Below, one piece after another: positions 1 to 10,981 of a DNA stretch of 64,000 nucleotides. Origin of the DNA: Sepiola atlantica. Taxonomy: Eukaryota > Mollusca > Cephalopoda > Sepiida > Sepiolidae. The position numbers and the translations under genes were made by a program. The stretch lies in NCBI GenBank assembly GCA_963556195.1, contig OY744516.1, positions 37,457,778 to 37,521,777 of the forward strand. Reading direction: 5' to 3'. The number at the start of each line of letters is the position of its first letter. Positions within the stretch are counted from its first letter, which is position 1. The notes under the pieces are model-generated. The model saw only the letters and a list, made by a program, of their open reading frames with translations, did no database searches and had not been told where the DNA came from.

Positions 1-856
1 CACCAACCATAAAACGGTTTGGATAATCACAGATTTCAAGGTAGTTCTATTAAAATAGTTTTATTTTAAAGACCAAAGCAATTTAAGTCCTCAAAATGCA
101 ACCATTCTGTTCAGAAATGAATATCCTTTCACATGCATTAATAAATAATAATCTACGATATATTTTAAGTTTTCAGCAAATAAAGTAATAAAAATGTTAA
201 CGCTGTTTTTGGCCATTTATTTCAATTTTTTTTTAACCTCCCGTTCTTTTAAAAATGTCGTACCACGATTCTGTGAGGAATTTCGTCATGAAATTTGGAA
301 AACAATTAGGAAAAATATCAATTTCAATTATTGCCGCTGTACAAAATTAACTGATCCATTATTTTTTTTTTTTGTAATCTTAAAAATAAACTTCAACACG
401 ACGAGTATCAGACATTTAAAAATAATCTTTTTAGTACCCAACCTAGTAAATAAATTAATCTTTTTACTTTTTTTTTACATTAAAATTATAATTGTATGTT
501 TTGTCTTTCGGTAGTAGTAATTTTGAATTACCCTATCTGAAAAAATATTGCCCCCTTTTCAGCGAAAGTCAACAATTTGACTATTATCGCTGATATAGCA
601 AACAGCAGCAGCTGGTTATAAACAGTTAGTTTTGTAAACTTCATTTACGATTTACGGACTTCTTCTGAAGAAAAAAAAAAAGAAAAGACAAAATACTTTT
701 TTTGCTTAAAAAAGTTAATACGGTTTATGGTTCTTTTATAAAACAGTGGCTCCTTCAAGAAATACTGGTTTTCAAATATACTCAACTTTCGAACTTTAAT
801 TCTAGTAATAATGACTTTCTAGTCACCAATTATAAATAAGATTCTACCTTTTTTAG
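1..856. other. AT-rich non-coding sequence
   Basis: No supportable gene. The sequence is AT-rich with many homopolymer runs. A 106-codon open frame at 194-514 (+) is rich in F, I, N and K and has no recognisable domain, so I treat it as chance. Confidence 0.6.
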
Positions 857-1125
857 GTGATTACGTGTGAACACCCTAAAAGTCTTGGCAGAAAAAAGTA
901 AACCAAAAATAAGTTAGAATTTAGAGTGAGGGGATCAGTTTCACATATAAATTTAACGTAAAATGATCTCCCATTTCCCAACCATTCTTGCCTTTTAGTG
1001 CAATTTTAAAAATATTTTTTTAAGCTAAAAATCATTTTATATAAAATTTATGTGAAACTAATCCCCCACTCTAAATTCTAAAAAAATGTTTTTTTTCTAA
1101 GTTTTCAGTGTTCACATGTAATTCC
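857..1125. repeat. Inverted-repeat (MITE-like) element
   Basis: Positions 914-967 pair with 1031-1081 as an imperfect inverted repeat, and 857-874 pairs with 1108-1125. A short AT-rich centre (968-1030) separates the arms. A second copy of the left arm occurs at 3376-3545, so this is a dispersed family and not a one-off hairpin. There is no coding capacity. A non-autonomous DNA transposon is the simplest reading. I could not define clean termini or a target-site duplication. Confidence 0.6.
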
Positions 1126-1199
1126 TCTCCCAGTTGTTTTTATCTGTGAAGTTATCTTAAAATAATGTCTATAAAAACAATCGCCAGACTATTTCTAGA

Positions 1200-1460
1200 C
1201 TGAACAGAGCCATCACAACCAAAACCAGCGTTGTGCCAAGAGAAGAGTTTGTCATAGTTATTGACAATTTTGCACATTCCATCGTGCACATTTGGAGCAT
1301 ATCATTGAACAGTGATAAAACAAAGAAAGACTGTTTGATATTCATGACTGAAACTTGGTGGATAAGTCAGGCATTTATTAGTACCAAATATGGATAGATT
1401 ACAGAAAGGATTGTGAATTTTATTAACTATTCTATAGGTGCCATTTTTAAGCATCACTCT
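1200..1460. repeat. Dispersed repeat, copy 1
   Basis: About 150 bases (roughly 1300-1440) are closely similar to 28710-28860 in the same orientation. Shared blocks include the run around GAACAATGATAAAACAAAG, ACTGAAACTTGGTG and the GTGAATTTTATTAAC end. I do not recognise the family. A 92-codon minus-strand frame over it is not conserved as coding. Confidence 0.55.
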
Positions 1461-1602
1461 GTAGTTATTAGTATATAGACTAGCATAAGCTGTATAATTT
1501 ACAGTCAAAAATGATGTTCCTTTTGAAATAATGTCTGTCAGGGTTGAAGAAATTACTCTTGTGTACAGAATAATTGTCATTGTCAGCTAAATATTTTTGA
1601 TA

Positions 1603-2350
1603 CTTTCTTAGATTAGGAGCCACGCCAAAATCAGCTTGGTGTCAGTACTTTTCGGATGTTTATGTAACCCGCCAGAAAGCGGTTAGCCAATCAAATTGCG
1701 AGAAAATAAGCAGTCAACATTTCAACTGATTGAAACGAATAAGCAGACGACATGTGAACATAGCAACTGATTGAAACGCGAAAGTACTGCAAAGAATTTT
1801 CACGAACTATCACTGGCTGTTGCGTCTCCCGAAGGAGTGATTAACTTTTGTCGGGAAAGAAAAACTGATTGCAAAAGAAAAAAATGTTCAGGAACAAAAA
1901 ACAACAAAAAGCTTTAATACCTAACCCTAATGAAACCAAAAACAAGTTTCAGTAAAAAAAAAACCCAAAACAAAAAACCCTAAACCCTAATGACACCGAT
2001 TTTTTTTTTTTTACCTGATTACAAACAAAAAATAATTTTTAGTAAAAAAAAAAAATACTTAAAAAATGTTATTTATCGCCTGTTTATTTTTATTTCTTTG
2101 TTAAAAAAATAAATATTTCTTTTATACAATTTGACTAAATGTATTATGTGATTTTTTTTATTTGCATTTTTTGCTTTAAATGTTAGTTACTGTAGGGGTT
2201 TTTTTTCCACTTGTAAATCCAGCCTAGTTTTTGATTTTTGGGTGCAGGTAGGTCAACTGACTTGGCGTTTGTATTTTCCAGCAGTTTACGTAAACATCTG
2301 GAAAGTACCAGCGCCAAGTTGATTTTAGCGTGAGTCCTAATCTAAGAAAG
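1603..2350. mobile_element. Non-autonomous element with ~66-bp terminal inverted repeats
   Basis: The first ~66 bases (1603-1668) are repeated in inverted orientation at 2285-2350 with about ten mismatches. Both ends carry CTTTCTTAGATTAGGA. The ~750-bp body has no ORF and contains CCCTAA-like stretches near 1920-1990. Terminal inverted repeats plus lack of coding capacity suggest a non-autonomous DNA transposon. I could not establish the superfamily or a target-site duplication. Confidence 0.6.
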
Positions 2351-2743
2351 CACCACATTTTTAAAATAAATAAAACGAATGTCTCTTTTTTAATTTAAAA
2401 TTGTAGTAATTTAAGTCTTTTTAAAATAATAATAAATATTCTGTCTTCTTACCAAAAACTAATTGTAAGCTAAATATTCTTTAAATCAATAAAATGAATG
2501 TCACTTTTTGAAATTTATTTATTTAAAATTGTTCTGTTTTAGTCAACGGGTCGACATAATTTAATTTTGGAACAATTAATTAAAGTTGGAATTTTTAAAC
2601 TTAGCAACATCAGATTAATCACCAATCACCATCTATGCTGGTCAGATGATCTCTTTTTTTTAAAAAGGGGTGCAGAGTGATAACGTACGTACAAACATGA
2701 AAGTGCCGTAGTGTATTAATATATAGATAAGTATATATAAGAT
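2351..2743. other. AT-rich non-coding sequence
   Basis: I see nothing beyond AT-rich sequence and short homopolymer runs. Confidence 0.5.
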
Positions 2744-3706
2744 AGGGACAATCCCTCAAAAAAACTTCCTGAATTATTATTAACATTAAGTTTGAGTAGT
2801 AAGTTCCCCCCCCCCCCCCCCCCAAATAGTAAAACCACACATAATCGTCTAATAAATAGCCTCCCTCCCCCCCCCAAAAAAATACTTTTTAGCGGAATTC
2901 CGCTTTTTTGTAATTCAGGAAAAGCAGAATTACGCTTTTTTTCCTTTACATTCAGAAAAAAAGGTTTCCGCTTAAGTTTGCCCTTTTTTTTTTGACTGAT
3001 TTCTGCCAAATCACTAGACTCTTTGCCTTCAGCAAACGATGTGGGTAGGAGGAGGTAAAAGACTTTTGTTTAATTAAAACTCCTTGTTTCCTTCCCCACT
3101 TTCATACATGAGGTCTTTCTCTTGCTAAGACATGTTTGTTTTTGCTGTTTATTTCTTGGATCAGAAATATTTTTCATGTTTTCAAATTTTATTAGACACA
3201 AAAACAATCTTTGAAAATTCTTTTTACACGAAAAGCTAATTTTAATGGAATTTAACGAAATTAAAAGCAAAAATGAAGTTAAAGTATCAGTCGATATTTT
3301 CAGTATGAAATGAAAGGTAGTGTAGTTGAATACCCTTCGTTAAATCACCTCCCACCCACACCAAAATAAAAAAAATGAGATTCTACTTTTTTTAGGCACT
3401 TATGTGGGAACATCCTGAATAACTTAGCGGAAAGAAGTAAAACAAATTTAGAATTTAAAGTGAGAGATCAGTTTCGCACATGAATTTAACTTAAAATGAT
3501 CACTCATTTCCGGGCCATTCTAGCGTTTTAGGGCACTTAACCATTTTTTTTTTTGCTATGTGAGATTAACTCTGTGCATTTTTTTGTGGGGGAGGGAGGC
3601 TATTTATTAGACGATTATGTGTGGTTTTACTATTTGGGGGGGGGGACTTACTACTCAAACTTAATGTTAATAATAATTCAGGAAGTTTTTTTGAGGGATT
3701 GTCACT
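2744..3706. mobile_element. Element bounded by ~130-bp inverted repeats with poly-C/G tracts
   Basis: The block 2744-2876 recurs inverted at 3586-3706. Both arms carry GGGATTGTC, a GAAG-T7 run, a long C (or G) run and CACACATAATCGTC (or its complement). The interior has no credible gene. It contains a second copy of the 857-1125 repeat family at 3376-3545, apparently nested. The poly-C runs (18 or more) in the left arm are likely to be length-variable. Confidence 0.55.
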
Positions 3707-3756
3707 CGAATTTAGGGTTAGTTGTAGGGTTACGGGAGGGTTTTTTAAGGAGTTGA

Positions 3757-4830
3757 GCTTGCCATATACTATATACTGGACAAGACTTCTCATGAAAATT
3801 AATTTGTACAGTATTACTGGATGAATATTTAATATAATCAGATCCTTTCTAGCCAAATGAAAGGTCCAGGCTGTCCTTGATGATTGTATGTCTAAACAAC
3901 ATGGAATTAATGCATGTGTGCCACCAGGGTCGATCCTTGGACCTTTATTATTCTTGATTTTCATAAACAACCTCCCTAATGCAATTGTGTCCGAGATGCG
4001 TATATTTGCTGATGACGCCACACTCTGTTCTCGACATGTGGGTAAAATGAACACACACACATCCAAAGACAATGGCTGAATCTGTTGAAAATGACCTCCA
4101 GTCTTTAGTTGTAGGGGACATAGATGGATGGTAACATTTAATGCTATTAAGACAAACCTCCTTTCCTTTAACAATTATAAGAAACTTTTTGAACCACTGA
4201 TTGTCATGGCTAATAGCACCCTACTTGAGAGTCTATCATTTAAACTCCTTCGCCTAACATTCACAGGTAACATGAATTAGAGCAAATACATAGAAGATAC
4301 TGCCAAGGCTGCTTCAAGGAAAGTGCGCTCTCTCTTTACCGGGCTAGAAAACTTCTAACACCTGCCAGTATTCTATATCTCTACAAAGCCACCATTCACC
4401 CATATTGTATCTGGACTGATGCACCAGCCATAAGTCTCTGTCTATTAGGGTTGGTAAAAGAACTTCTAATAGGTTCCACACTGTATACCAAACTTCAGCC
4501 CCTGTCCCATCGTCGCAATATTACATCCGTGCTTGTTTTACAAGTACTTCAATGTGTTCTGATAAACTTGCTGCTTCTGTCCCCCCCCTTGCGTAAATAG
4601 TCATGACCAACCTGATAATTAGTAAATCCCACCTCTTCACTGTAGAAGTCCCCAGATAGTTTCTTTCTTCAAACTACTAGCCTTTGGAATTTCCTCCCTG
4701 CTCCCTATTTCACTGATTGTACCAACATGCAGAAATTTAAATGTAATGCGAACAAACATCTTGCTGCACAACTCCCCACTTGTAGCCTCTTACGTCTCAG
4801 TGGCAATGTGCCTTGTTTGGGGTGAATGAA
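3757..4830 (+). pseudogene. LINE reverse-transcriptase fragment, 3' half (jockey/CR1-like)
   Basis: A decayed non-LTR retrotransposon remnant. In 3888-4079 the reading is PPGSILGPLLFLIFINNLPN followed by MRIFADDATLCS, which are the RT signature GxxLGPLLFLxxINDLP and the catalytic FADD box. Frames are then interrupted. The 3' end (about 4670-4830) encodes the usual FNSLP...FKCN-type tail. The same element is present in a longer form at 39320-41085, and its 3' end is at 12940-13150. Compared with the 39-kb copy, a block just after the CTGGACAAG position is missing here. Multiple stops and deletions make it inactive. Confidence 0.8.
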
Positions 4831-5192
4831 AGTAAAAACAACAAAAAAATTAAGTCTAGAAATGTTTATAAGCAACGACAAAAACACTTTCTGCGTGTTT
4901 AATTTTTTTGTGTGGCAAAATACATTTTATAATTTTCTTCATTTGGTGGAAGTTACCAATAAGTAATATTCATGGATTTTCAATTATAAGATTTTGTTAG
5001 GCATTTGTTTGTTTAGCCATCCCTGTGATGTATTTTGTGTGTGTGTACACAGTAACAGGTGGCTGTGTGTACACAGTATTTTGTCCGATTATCTTTTTGA
5101 TATTTTATCTTTTTGATGACATCATCTAGTGTGTACGGAGTTAAAGAAGATAATAAACAAACAGCATAGTTGTGTGCATGTATGTATATATA

Positions 5193-5238
<46 letters not shown>

Positions 5239-5380
5239 ATAAATGAGAGAAAGAGATAGAGAGTGTTTCTTAAAAGAATGACTTTGATTGTAAAATACAA
5301 ATATTCTCACCTGCTGGCAATGGTTTTGCGCAAAATTGATCAGTCCCACCAAACATTTAATAACTACAAAAAAGCGATCA
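4831..5380. repeat. Non-coding, with (TA)n microsatellite
   Basis: No gene. A (TA)n tract runs about 5200-5236. GT-rich sequence precedes it at 5038-5075. Confidence 0.7.
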
Positions 5381-6300
5381 GATCCAAACAGTCGCGTCGA
5401 AGATTTGAAAACGAAATCAAAACTAAGAAGGAAATATTTTCAATAACATCAGATAATTTCAATCCAAACGGTCGCGTCGAAGATTTGAAAACGAAATCAA
5501 AACTAAGAAGGAAATATTTTCAATAACATCAGATAATTTCAATCCAAACAGTCGCGTCGAAGATTTGAAAACGAAATCAAAACTAAGAAGGAAATATTTT
5601 CAATAACATCAGATAATTTCAATCCAAACGGTCGCGTCGAAGATTTGAAAACGAAATCAAAACTAAGAAGGAAATATTTTCAATAACATCAGATAATTTC
5701 AATCCAAACAGTCGCGTCGAAGATTTGAAAACGAAATCAAAACTAAGAAGGAAATATTTTCAATAACATCAGATAATTTCAATTCAAACGGTCGCGTCGA
5801 AGATTTGAAAACGAAATCAAAACTAAGAAGGAAATATTTTCAATAACATCAGATAATTTCAATCCAAACGGTCGCGTCGAAGATTTGAAAACGAAATCAA
5901 AACTAAGAAGGAAATATTTTCAATAACATCAGATAATTTCAATTCAAACGGTCGCGTCGAAGATTTGAAAACGAAATCAAAACTAAGAAGGAAATATTTT
6001 CAATAACATCAGATAATTTCAATCCAAACAGTCGCGTCGAAGATTTGAAAACGAAATCAAAACTAAGAAGGAAATATTTTCAATAACATCAGATAATTTC
6101 AATCCAAACAGTCGCGTCGAAGATTTGAAAACGAAATCAAAACTAAGAAGGAAATATTTTCAATAACATCAGATAATTTCAATCCAAACGGTCGCGTCGA
6201 AGATTTGAAAACGAAATCAAAACTAAGAAGGAAATATTTTCAATAACATCAGATAATTTCAATTCAAACGGTTGCGTCGAAGATTTGAAAACAAAATTGA
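5381..6300 (+). repeat. 80-bp tandem repeat array (about 11.5 copies)
   Basis: The unit repeats every 80 bases exactly: 5381, 5461, 5541 and so on to 6181, with a final partial copy at 6261. Each unit contains AATCCAAACRGTCGCGTCGA and the AGGAAATATTTTCAATAACA block. Copies are nearly identical. They differ mainly at C/T in AATYCAAAC and A/G just before GTCGCG. The first and last copies are the most diverged, as expected for an array homogenised by unequal exchange. Because 80 is not a multiple of 3, the array is not protein coding. It ends 223 bp before the start codon of the intact LINE ORF at 6524. Confidence 0.95.
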
Positions 6301-6523
6301 AACTAAATGTGTCACTATTTTGTTCATACAAGTGGAATTCTTGTTTTATACTTCACCAACAACATCTTGATAAGCAACTCATTGGTAATGTATGACATGT
6401 GTACATGCTTAAGTGGAAACGACATCAGCCCTAGTTAGATGGGAACGGTGGAGGTCTTGGACTGCCAAAAGTGTTCAAGTTGGTAAAGGATAGGCATCCA
6501 GCCGTAAAATTGCCTTAAATACA

Positions 6524-9500
6524 ATGTCTAGTCGAAATACAACAGGAAAAAAGAAAGGCAGTGCCAGTAACACTAATGCTGCTGGTAGTGTCTTGGGCTT
6601 CGTAGATCCCAGGATGCGTGGATCTTCAGTGCCTGGCTATGGCAAATCATACAAACATCCAGAACTTTTTCGCATTGGATCTCTGAATGTTGGAACCATG
6701 CGAGGAAAGGCAAATGAGGTGGTGGAGACAATATCCAGAAAGAAGATTGACTTGTGTTGTTTACAAGAGACGAGATGGAGAAATGAAGGTGTGAGAAAAA
6801 TAGTCGGGAGGGATACCAACTGCAAGTTTTACTGGTCTGGGAATGATAAAGGGACAGGTGGAGTGGGAATATTGGTGGCAGAGAAGTGGTGGGAGAAAGT
6901 TTTTGAGGTGAAGCGAATATCCGACAGGATAATATTTGTTCGTCTTGTTGTTGGAAAGTTAGTGTTTGCCATTGTTTGCATCTACGCTCCACAAGTTGGA
7001 CTCAGCGAGGAAGCAAAGGACAACTTCTACGAGCAGCTGCAGAGCCTAGTGGCGACTGTACCTAGTACTGAGGAACTGTTTGTGTGTGGTGACTGGAATG
7101 GACATATTGGTTCCACTCCTTGCGGTTATGAAGAAGTACATGGTGGACATGCTATTGGTATGAGGAATGTTGGAGGAGAAAGACTACTCGAGTTTGCTGT
7201 TGCTAATAATCTAGTGATTGGCAACTCGGTGTTCGAAAAGAGGCCTAAACACCTAGTTACATACCAATCTGGAAGAATCATGACCCAGATAGACTACATA
7301 CTATTCCGGCGCAGCTTCAGGAGACATGTCACAAATGTCAGAGTCAGCCTGGGTGAAGAATGTGTATCTCAACACAATCTGCTATTATGTGATCTCAAGG
7401 CAGAAGCTTCCCGCAAATGCAAACACAAGTTTACACCACGCATAAAACTGTGGAAGCTGAAGGATCCAATCATTCAGGCTAAATTTGCTGAGAGATTTGT
7501 TTCTTCACATCGGGATACACGGGCAGTGAGTGTTGAAGAGCACTGGAAGAGGCTCAAGGATGGATTGAATGATGCAGCGACGGAGGTGTGTGGAGTGTCA
7601 TCCAAGCACAATTGGAGGAAACAAACCTGGTGGTGGAATGAGATTGTTGATCAAGCTGTTAGAGAGAAGAGGCGATGCTACAGAGCATGGAAAACAGGAG
7701 GTAGTAGGGAAGCATACAATGGAGCCAAGCGTGCTGCTAAAGCTGCTGTACACCACGCTAAGTCAGAGGCCGATAAAGAGATTTTTCTCAAAATAAATCC
7801 CAAGTCAAGTGACATTTACAAGCTCGCAAAACAGATGCGCCGTGACAATCAAGATGTCTTGGGTGAAAAACCTATAAGGAACGACTCTGGTGAACTCTCA
7901 TTGGATGATGAAGCGAAAAAACAGTCATGGAAACAGCACTACGAACGCTTGCTGAACGTTGAATTTCCATGGAACCCCGATGAGCTGACTTATGAACTTC
8001 CTATAAAAGGTCCTAGTACCCCCATTACCCAGGAGATGATCACTGAAGCAATCCGTAAAATGGGAGCTGATAAAGCAGCTGGGCCATCTGGTATAGTTGC
8101 TGAGATGCTCAAACCAACCGGTGAACTAGGGGCCAGTTTGGTGCATGAACTGATTGAAGCCATCATCAGAGAAGAATGCATACCTAAGGAATGGGAAGAC
8201 AGCATTATAGTAAGTCTGTACAAAGGTAAAGGCGATGCATTAAACAGAGGTAACTACCGTGGACTCAAGCTCATTGATCAGGTCATGAAAGTCCTGGAAA
8301 GAATTGTTGAACAGCTGATCAGACAACAAATACAGATTGCTGATATGCAATTTGGCTTCATGCCCGGTAGGAGCACCACAGATGCAATTTTCATCATACG
8401 CCAAGTCATGGAGAAACATCTAGCAGCAAACAAACCACTGTACATGGCATTTGTAGATTTGGAGAAAGCTTTTGACCGTGTCCCCAGAAGGGTCATCTGG
8501 TGGGCCCTGCGAAAGCTGGGTGTTACTGAGTGGTTGGTTCAGGTGATAACGTCTATGTACACCAATGTACGTAGTCGGGTACGAGTCGGTAACAGCTACA
8601 GCGACGAATTTGAGGTTAGAGTAGGTGTCCATCAGGGATCTGTCTTAAGTCCCCTTCTATTCATCATTGTACTCGAGGCTCTATCACTGGAATTCCATAC
8701 TGGCTGCCCGTGGGAGCTGCTATATGCCGATGACCTAGCGATCATTGATACTTCACTTCAGTCACTCAAGGAACGTCTGGATAGATGGAAGAGCAGCATG
8801 GAGGAGAAAGGTCTCAGAGTCAACATGGGTAAAACTAAGGTCATGATCGCAGGTCCAAACCTCAGCTTACTACAGAAAACAGGAAAATACCCGTGTGCTG
8901 TATGTCTGAAAGGAACTGGCAGCAACTCAATCATCTGCACTCACTGTTCAGGTTGGGTCCACAAAAGGTGCAGTGGCATAAAGGGCTCTCTCAAAGCAGA
9001 TCCTCACTTTATGTGCTTTCGTTGCACCGGCACGGCAAGACCAATAGATGGCAGACCACTGACGGAGATGGATACTGGTGACAACAAGCTGGAAGTAGTG
9101 ACAGACTTTTGTTATCTTGGAGATGTGCTGTCATCAGGTGGAGGCTGTGAACTCGCGGCAGCTACACGTTGCAAGTGTGCCTGGAAAAAATTTAGAGAGC
9201 TGCTACCAATCCTGACAAACAAACACCTGCCAACAACTACGAGAGGGCGTGTATACTCCTCATGTGTCAGAAGTGTGCTGTTGTATGGCTCAGAAACTTG
9301 GGCTGTCTCTGCTGGCATACTAAAGAAGCTGCACCGTAATGACAGGGCAATGGTCAGATGGATCTGTTTGGTGAGGCCTGAACAGTACGTTTCTTTTGAA
9401 TCCCTGCTCTCACAGGTCGACTTGAAAAGCCTTACGGACATCATGCGGAAGAACAGACTGCGTTGGTTGGGTCACATTGAGCGTAGCGATGGCTGGATTG

Positions 9501-9664
9501 CTAAAGTCCGAAAGTTGAATGTGCCAGCAGAGAACATCACCACTGGCAGACCCAAGTTGACTTGGGAGGACGTAGTCAAACGTGATAGGAAGGCCATGGG
9601 TATGGATTCCATCAAACCTTGCCAAAGACAGGAGTGGAGAGGAAGACTTAGATTTCGAGACTAG
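6524..9664 (+). CDS. LINE endonuclease/reverse transcriptase polyprotein with PHD-like finger
   Basis: The ORF has 1046 codons and no frameshift. Residues ~50-285 form an apurinic-type (EEP) endonuclease: SLNVGTMRG, LQETRW, CGDWNGHIG near 187 and QIDYIL near 255. Residues ~515-760 form the reverse transcriptase: KAAGPSGIVAEMLK, NYRGLKL, FVDLEKAFDRV near 643, HQGSVLSPLLF near 703 and catalytic YADD at 734-737. Residues ~790-832 carry a C4HC3 PHD-like zinc finger (CxxC...CxxC...HxxC...CxxC). The C-terminal region has DFCYLGD, LYGSETWAVS near 921 and RWLGHIERSD near 980. The family acts by target-primed reverse transcription. ATG 6524 is the first in frame, and the protein then runs without a stop, so this copy is young. 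Decayed relatives lie at 21590-22268, 24060-24490, 46970-47330 and 53530-54190. Confidence 0.93.
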   Translation: MSSRNTTGKKKGSASNTNAAGSVLGFVDPRMRGSSVPGYGKSYKHPELFRIGSLNVGTMRGKANEVVETISRKKIDLCCLQETRWRNEGVRKIVGRDTNCKFYWSGNDKGTGGVGILVAEKWWEKVFEVKRISDRIIFVRLVVGKLVFAIVCIYAPQVGLSEEAKDNFYEQLQSLVATVPSTEELFVCGDWNGHIGSTPCGYEEVHGGHAIGMRNVGGERLLEFAVANNLVIGNSVFEKRPKHLVTYQSGRIMTQIDYILFRRSFRRHVTNVRVSLGEECVSQHNLLLCDLKAEASRKCKHKFTPRIKLWKLKDPIIQAKFAERFVSSHRDTRAVSVEEHWKRLKDGLNDAATEVCGVSSKHNWRKQTWWWNEIVDQAVREKRRCYRAWKTGGSREAYNGAKRAAKAAVHHAKSEADKEIFLKINPKSSDIYKLAKQMRRDNQDVLGEKPIRNDSGELSLDDEAKKQSWKQHYERLLNVEFPWNPDELTYELPIKGPSTPITQEMITEAIRKMGADKAAGPSGIVAEMLKPTGELGASLVHELIEAIIREECIPKEWEDSIIVSLYKGKGDALNRGNYRGLKLIDQVMKVLERIVEQLIRQQIQIADMQFGFMPGRSTTDAIFIIRQVMEKHLAANKPLYMAFVDLEKAFDRVPRRVIWWALRKLGVTEWLVQVITSMYTNVRSRVRVGNSYSDEFEVRVGVHQGSVLSPLLFIIVLEALSLEFHTGCPWELLYADDLAIIDTSLQSLKERLDRWKSSMEEKGLRVNMGKTKVMIAGPNLSLLQKTGKYPCAVCLKGTGSNSIICTHCSGWVHKRCSGIKGSLKADPHFMCFRCTGTARPIDGRPLTEMDTGDNKLEVVTDFCYLGDVLSSGGGCELAAATRCKCAWKKFRELLPILTNKHLPTTTRGRVYSSCVRSVLLYGSETWAVSAGILKKLHRNDRAMVRWICLVRPEQYVSFESLLSQVDLKSLTDIMRKNRLRWLGHIERSDGWIAKVRKLNVPAENITTGRPKLTWEDVVKRDRKAMGMDSIKPCQRQEWRGRLRFRD

Positions 9665-9726
9665 ACAATCAGGCCCCACCCTCATCAGAGGATTAATTGT
9701 GGCCTGATTCAACAAATAAACCGGTT

Positions 9727-9750
9727 GATGATGATGATGATGATGATGAT
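9727..9750 (+). repeat. (GAT)n tail of the LINE
   Basis: Eight GAT units close the LINE 3' end. The octamer ACCGGTTG occurs on both sides of the tract. Similar (GAT/ATC)n tracts end other LINE copies in the window (32130-32166, 46975-46985, 22260). Confidence 0.85.
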
Positions 9751-9760
9751 TCACCGGTTG

Positions 9761-10950
9761 TACAACATGATAATTTGCAAAACCACTGTATAGAGAATAT
9801 AAAATGCATTTTCATGTTGTTGAAAATCTCTAAGTTATTGAAAACATTGTCTCTTTTGAATTGTTTAAAATCTGAATTTCATTTAATTTTTACATTCTTA
9901 GACATTAATTAATAATGGTGAAAAACTAGTTCTCAATAAAATTCAGTTTTGACTTTTTACAATATACTGACAAACTTATAATTCAAATGTACTTTATTAT
10001 ATAATACTGAACCTCAGCTGAAATACATTTGATTGGTTGGAATTCCCTGACAGAACATTTTCTCTGAGCCAATGAGAGTGAAGTGTAGCAATTAAAAAGA
10101 TATCTGCTGACTTACCGGAAATCTTGCCTCCAGTAAACGACCCTTAATGTTAGATCTCTCGACTTGTTAAGGGATGACCTTGATCCAACTGTTTTGTAAC
10201 AGAACAAGACAAAATGGATTGAAATAAAACTATCTATTTGAATATCTGGACAGAAATAATTAGGAATCTCTAACCAAAATTTTATTTTCATTATATCTAA
10301 AAACTTAATTTAAGCGCATAGATCTTTGCAAAACATAAACGATGGTACTAAATTCATTTTGGTAGTTCAATTAGCGACCAAACTAGATGGATGTTATTTT
10401 CTGAAATGTTGAAAAGAGTAAGAAATAACCCTGATAATAAAATCTGAGTTGTTTTGTTTTAAATTTGCAATGTAAAATTTCTATAACATATAATAATTTG
10501 TAATATCTGCGCAATGTTTCAAATGAAAATAATACTTTCTTAACCACACAACTAGCCATGATTTGTTCAAAGTTTAACCATTGTTACAAGAACCAGAAAA
10601 ACGAGTGATAAATTCAAAATAACCTTAAACAATAAACTAGATATAACAAGTTGAAATTGAAGGAAATTTCACTATATTTACTCATTTTCACATTGTAAAC
10701 TAGGCTGGTTTGTGATACCTAATTTAAGTGATTGTGAGAATAAAACAGTATTATCAGCAGAATAAACAATCATAACATTATGAAGTGTGTCTCACATAGA
10801 AAAGTATCGCATGTCCTTTTTATATGCTAATTGAATCATCCATCATAATTTTTAAAAGGGTGGTAAACTCATTTCTGTTCACATGGTGTTAAACATTACT
10901 GTTTAGAACAAGCAATAAATCAGGTTTTTATAGACTAAGATTTCAGAGGC

Positions 10951-10981
<31 letters not shown>

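Larger units (their letters stand above)
6301..9760 (+). mobile_element. RTE-type non-LTR retrotransposon, apparently intact
   Basis: This comprises a 5' leader (6301-6523) containing a GGCATCCAGCCGTAAAA motif, one uninterrupted ORF (6524-9664) and a short 3' untranslated region ending in a (GAT)n tract at about 9727-9750. A single ORF with endonuclease followed by RT, and a microsatellite instead of a poly-A tail, are typical of RTE-clade LINEs. The 5' boundary is uncertain. It may lie within or before the 80-bp array. I did not find a clear target-site duplication. Confidence 0.85.

Noticed and set aside
194..514. 106-codon + frame near the window start
   Set aside because: Composition is that of AT-rich DNA (F, I, N, K, L), with no domain and no splice or start context.
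1919..1990. Interstitial telomeric repeats (CCCTAA-like)
   Set aside because: Only scattered CCTAACCCTAAT and CCCTAAACCCTAA words with A-rich spacers, inside a TIR element. No array.
5263..5526. 87-codon frame entering the 80-bp array
   Set aside because: 80 is not divisible by 3, so the frame changes with each unit and soon stops. The start lies in microsatellite-flanking sequence.
5381..6300. Regular repeats suggesting a CRISPR array
   Set aside because: There are no unique spacers between repeats, since whole 80-bp units are alike. The genome is clearly eukaryotic.
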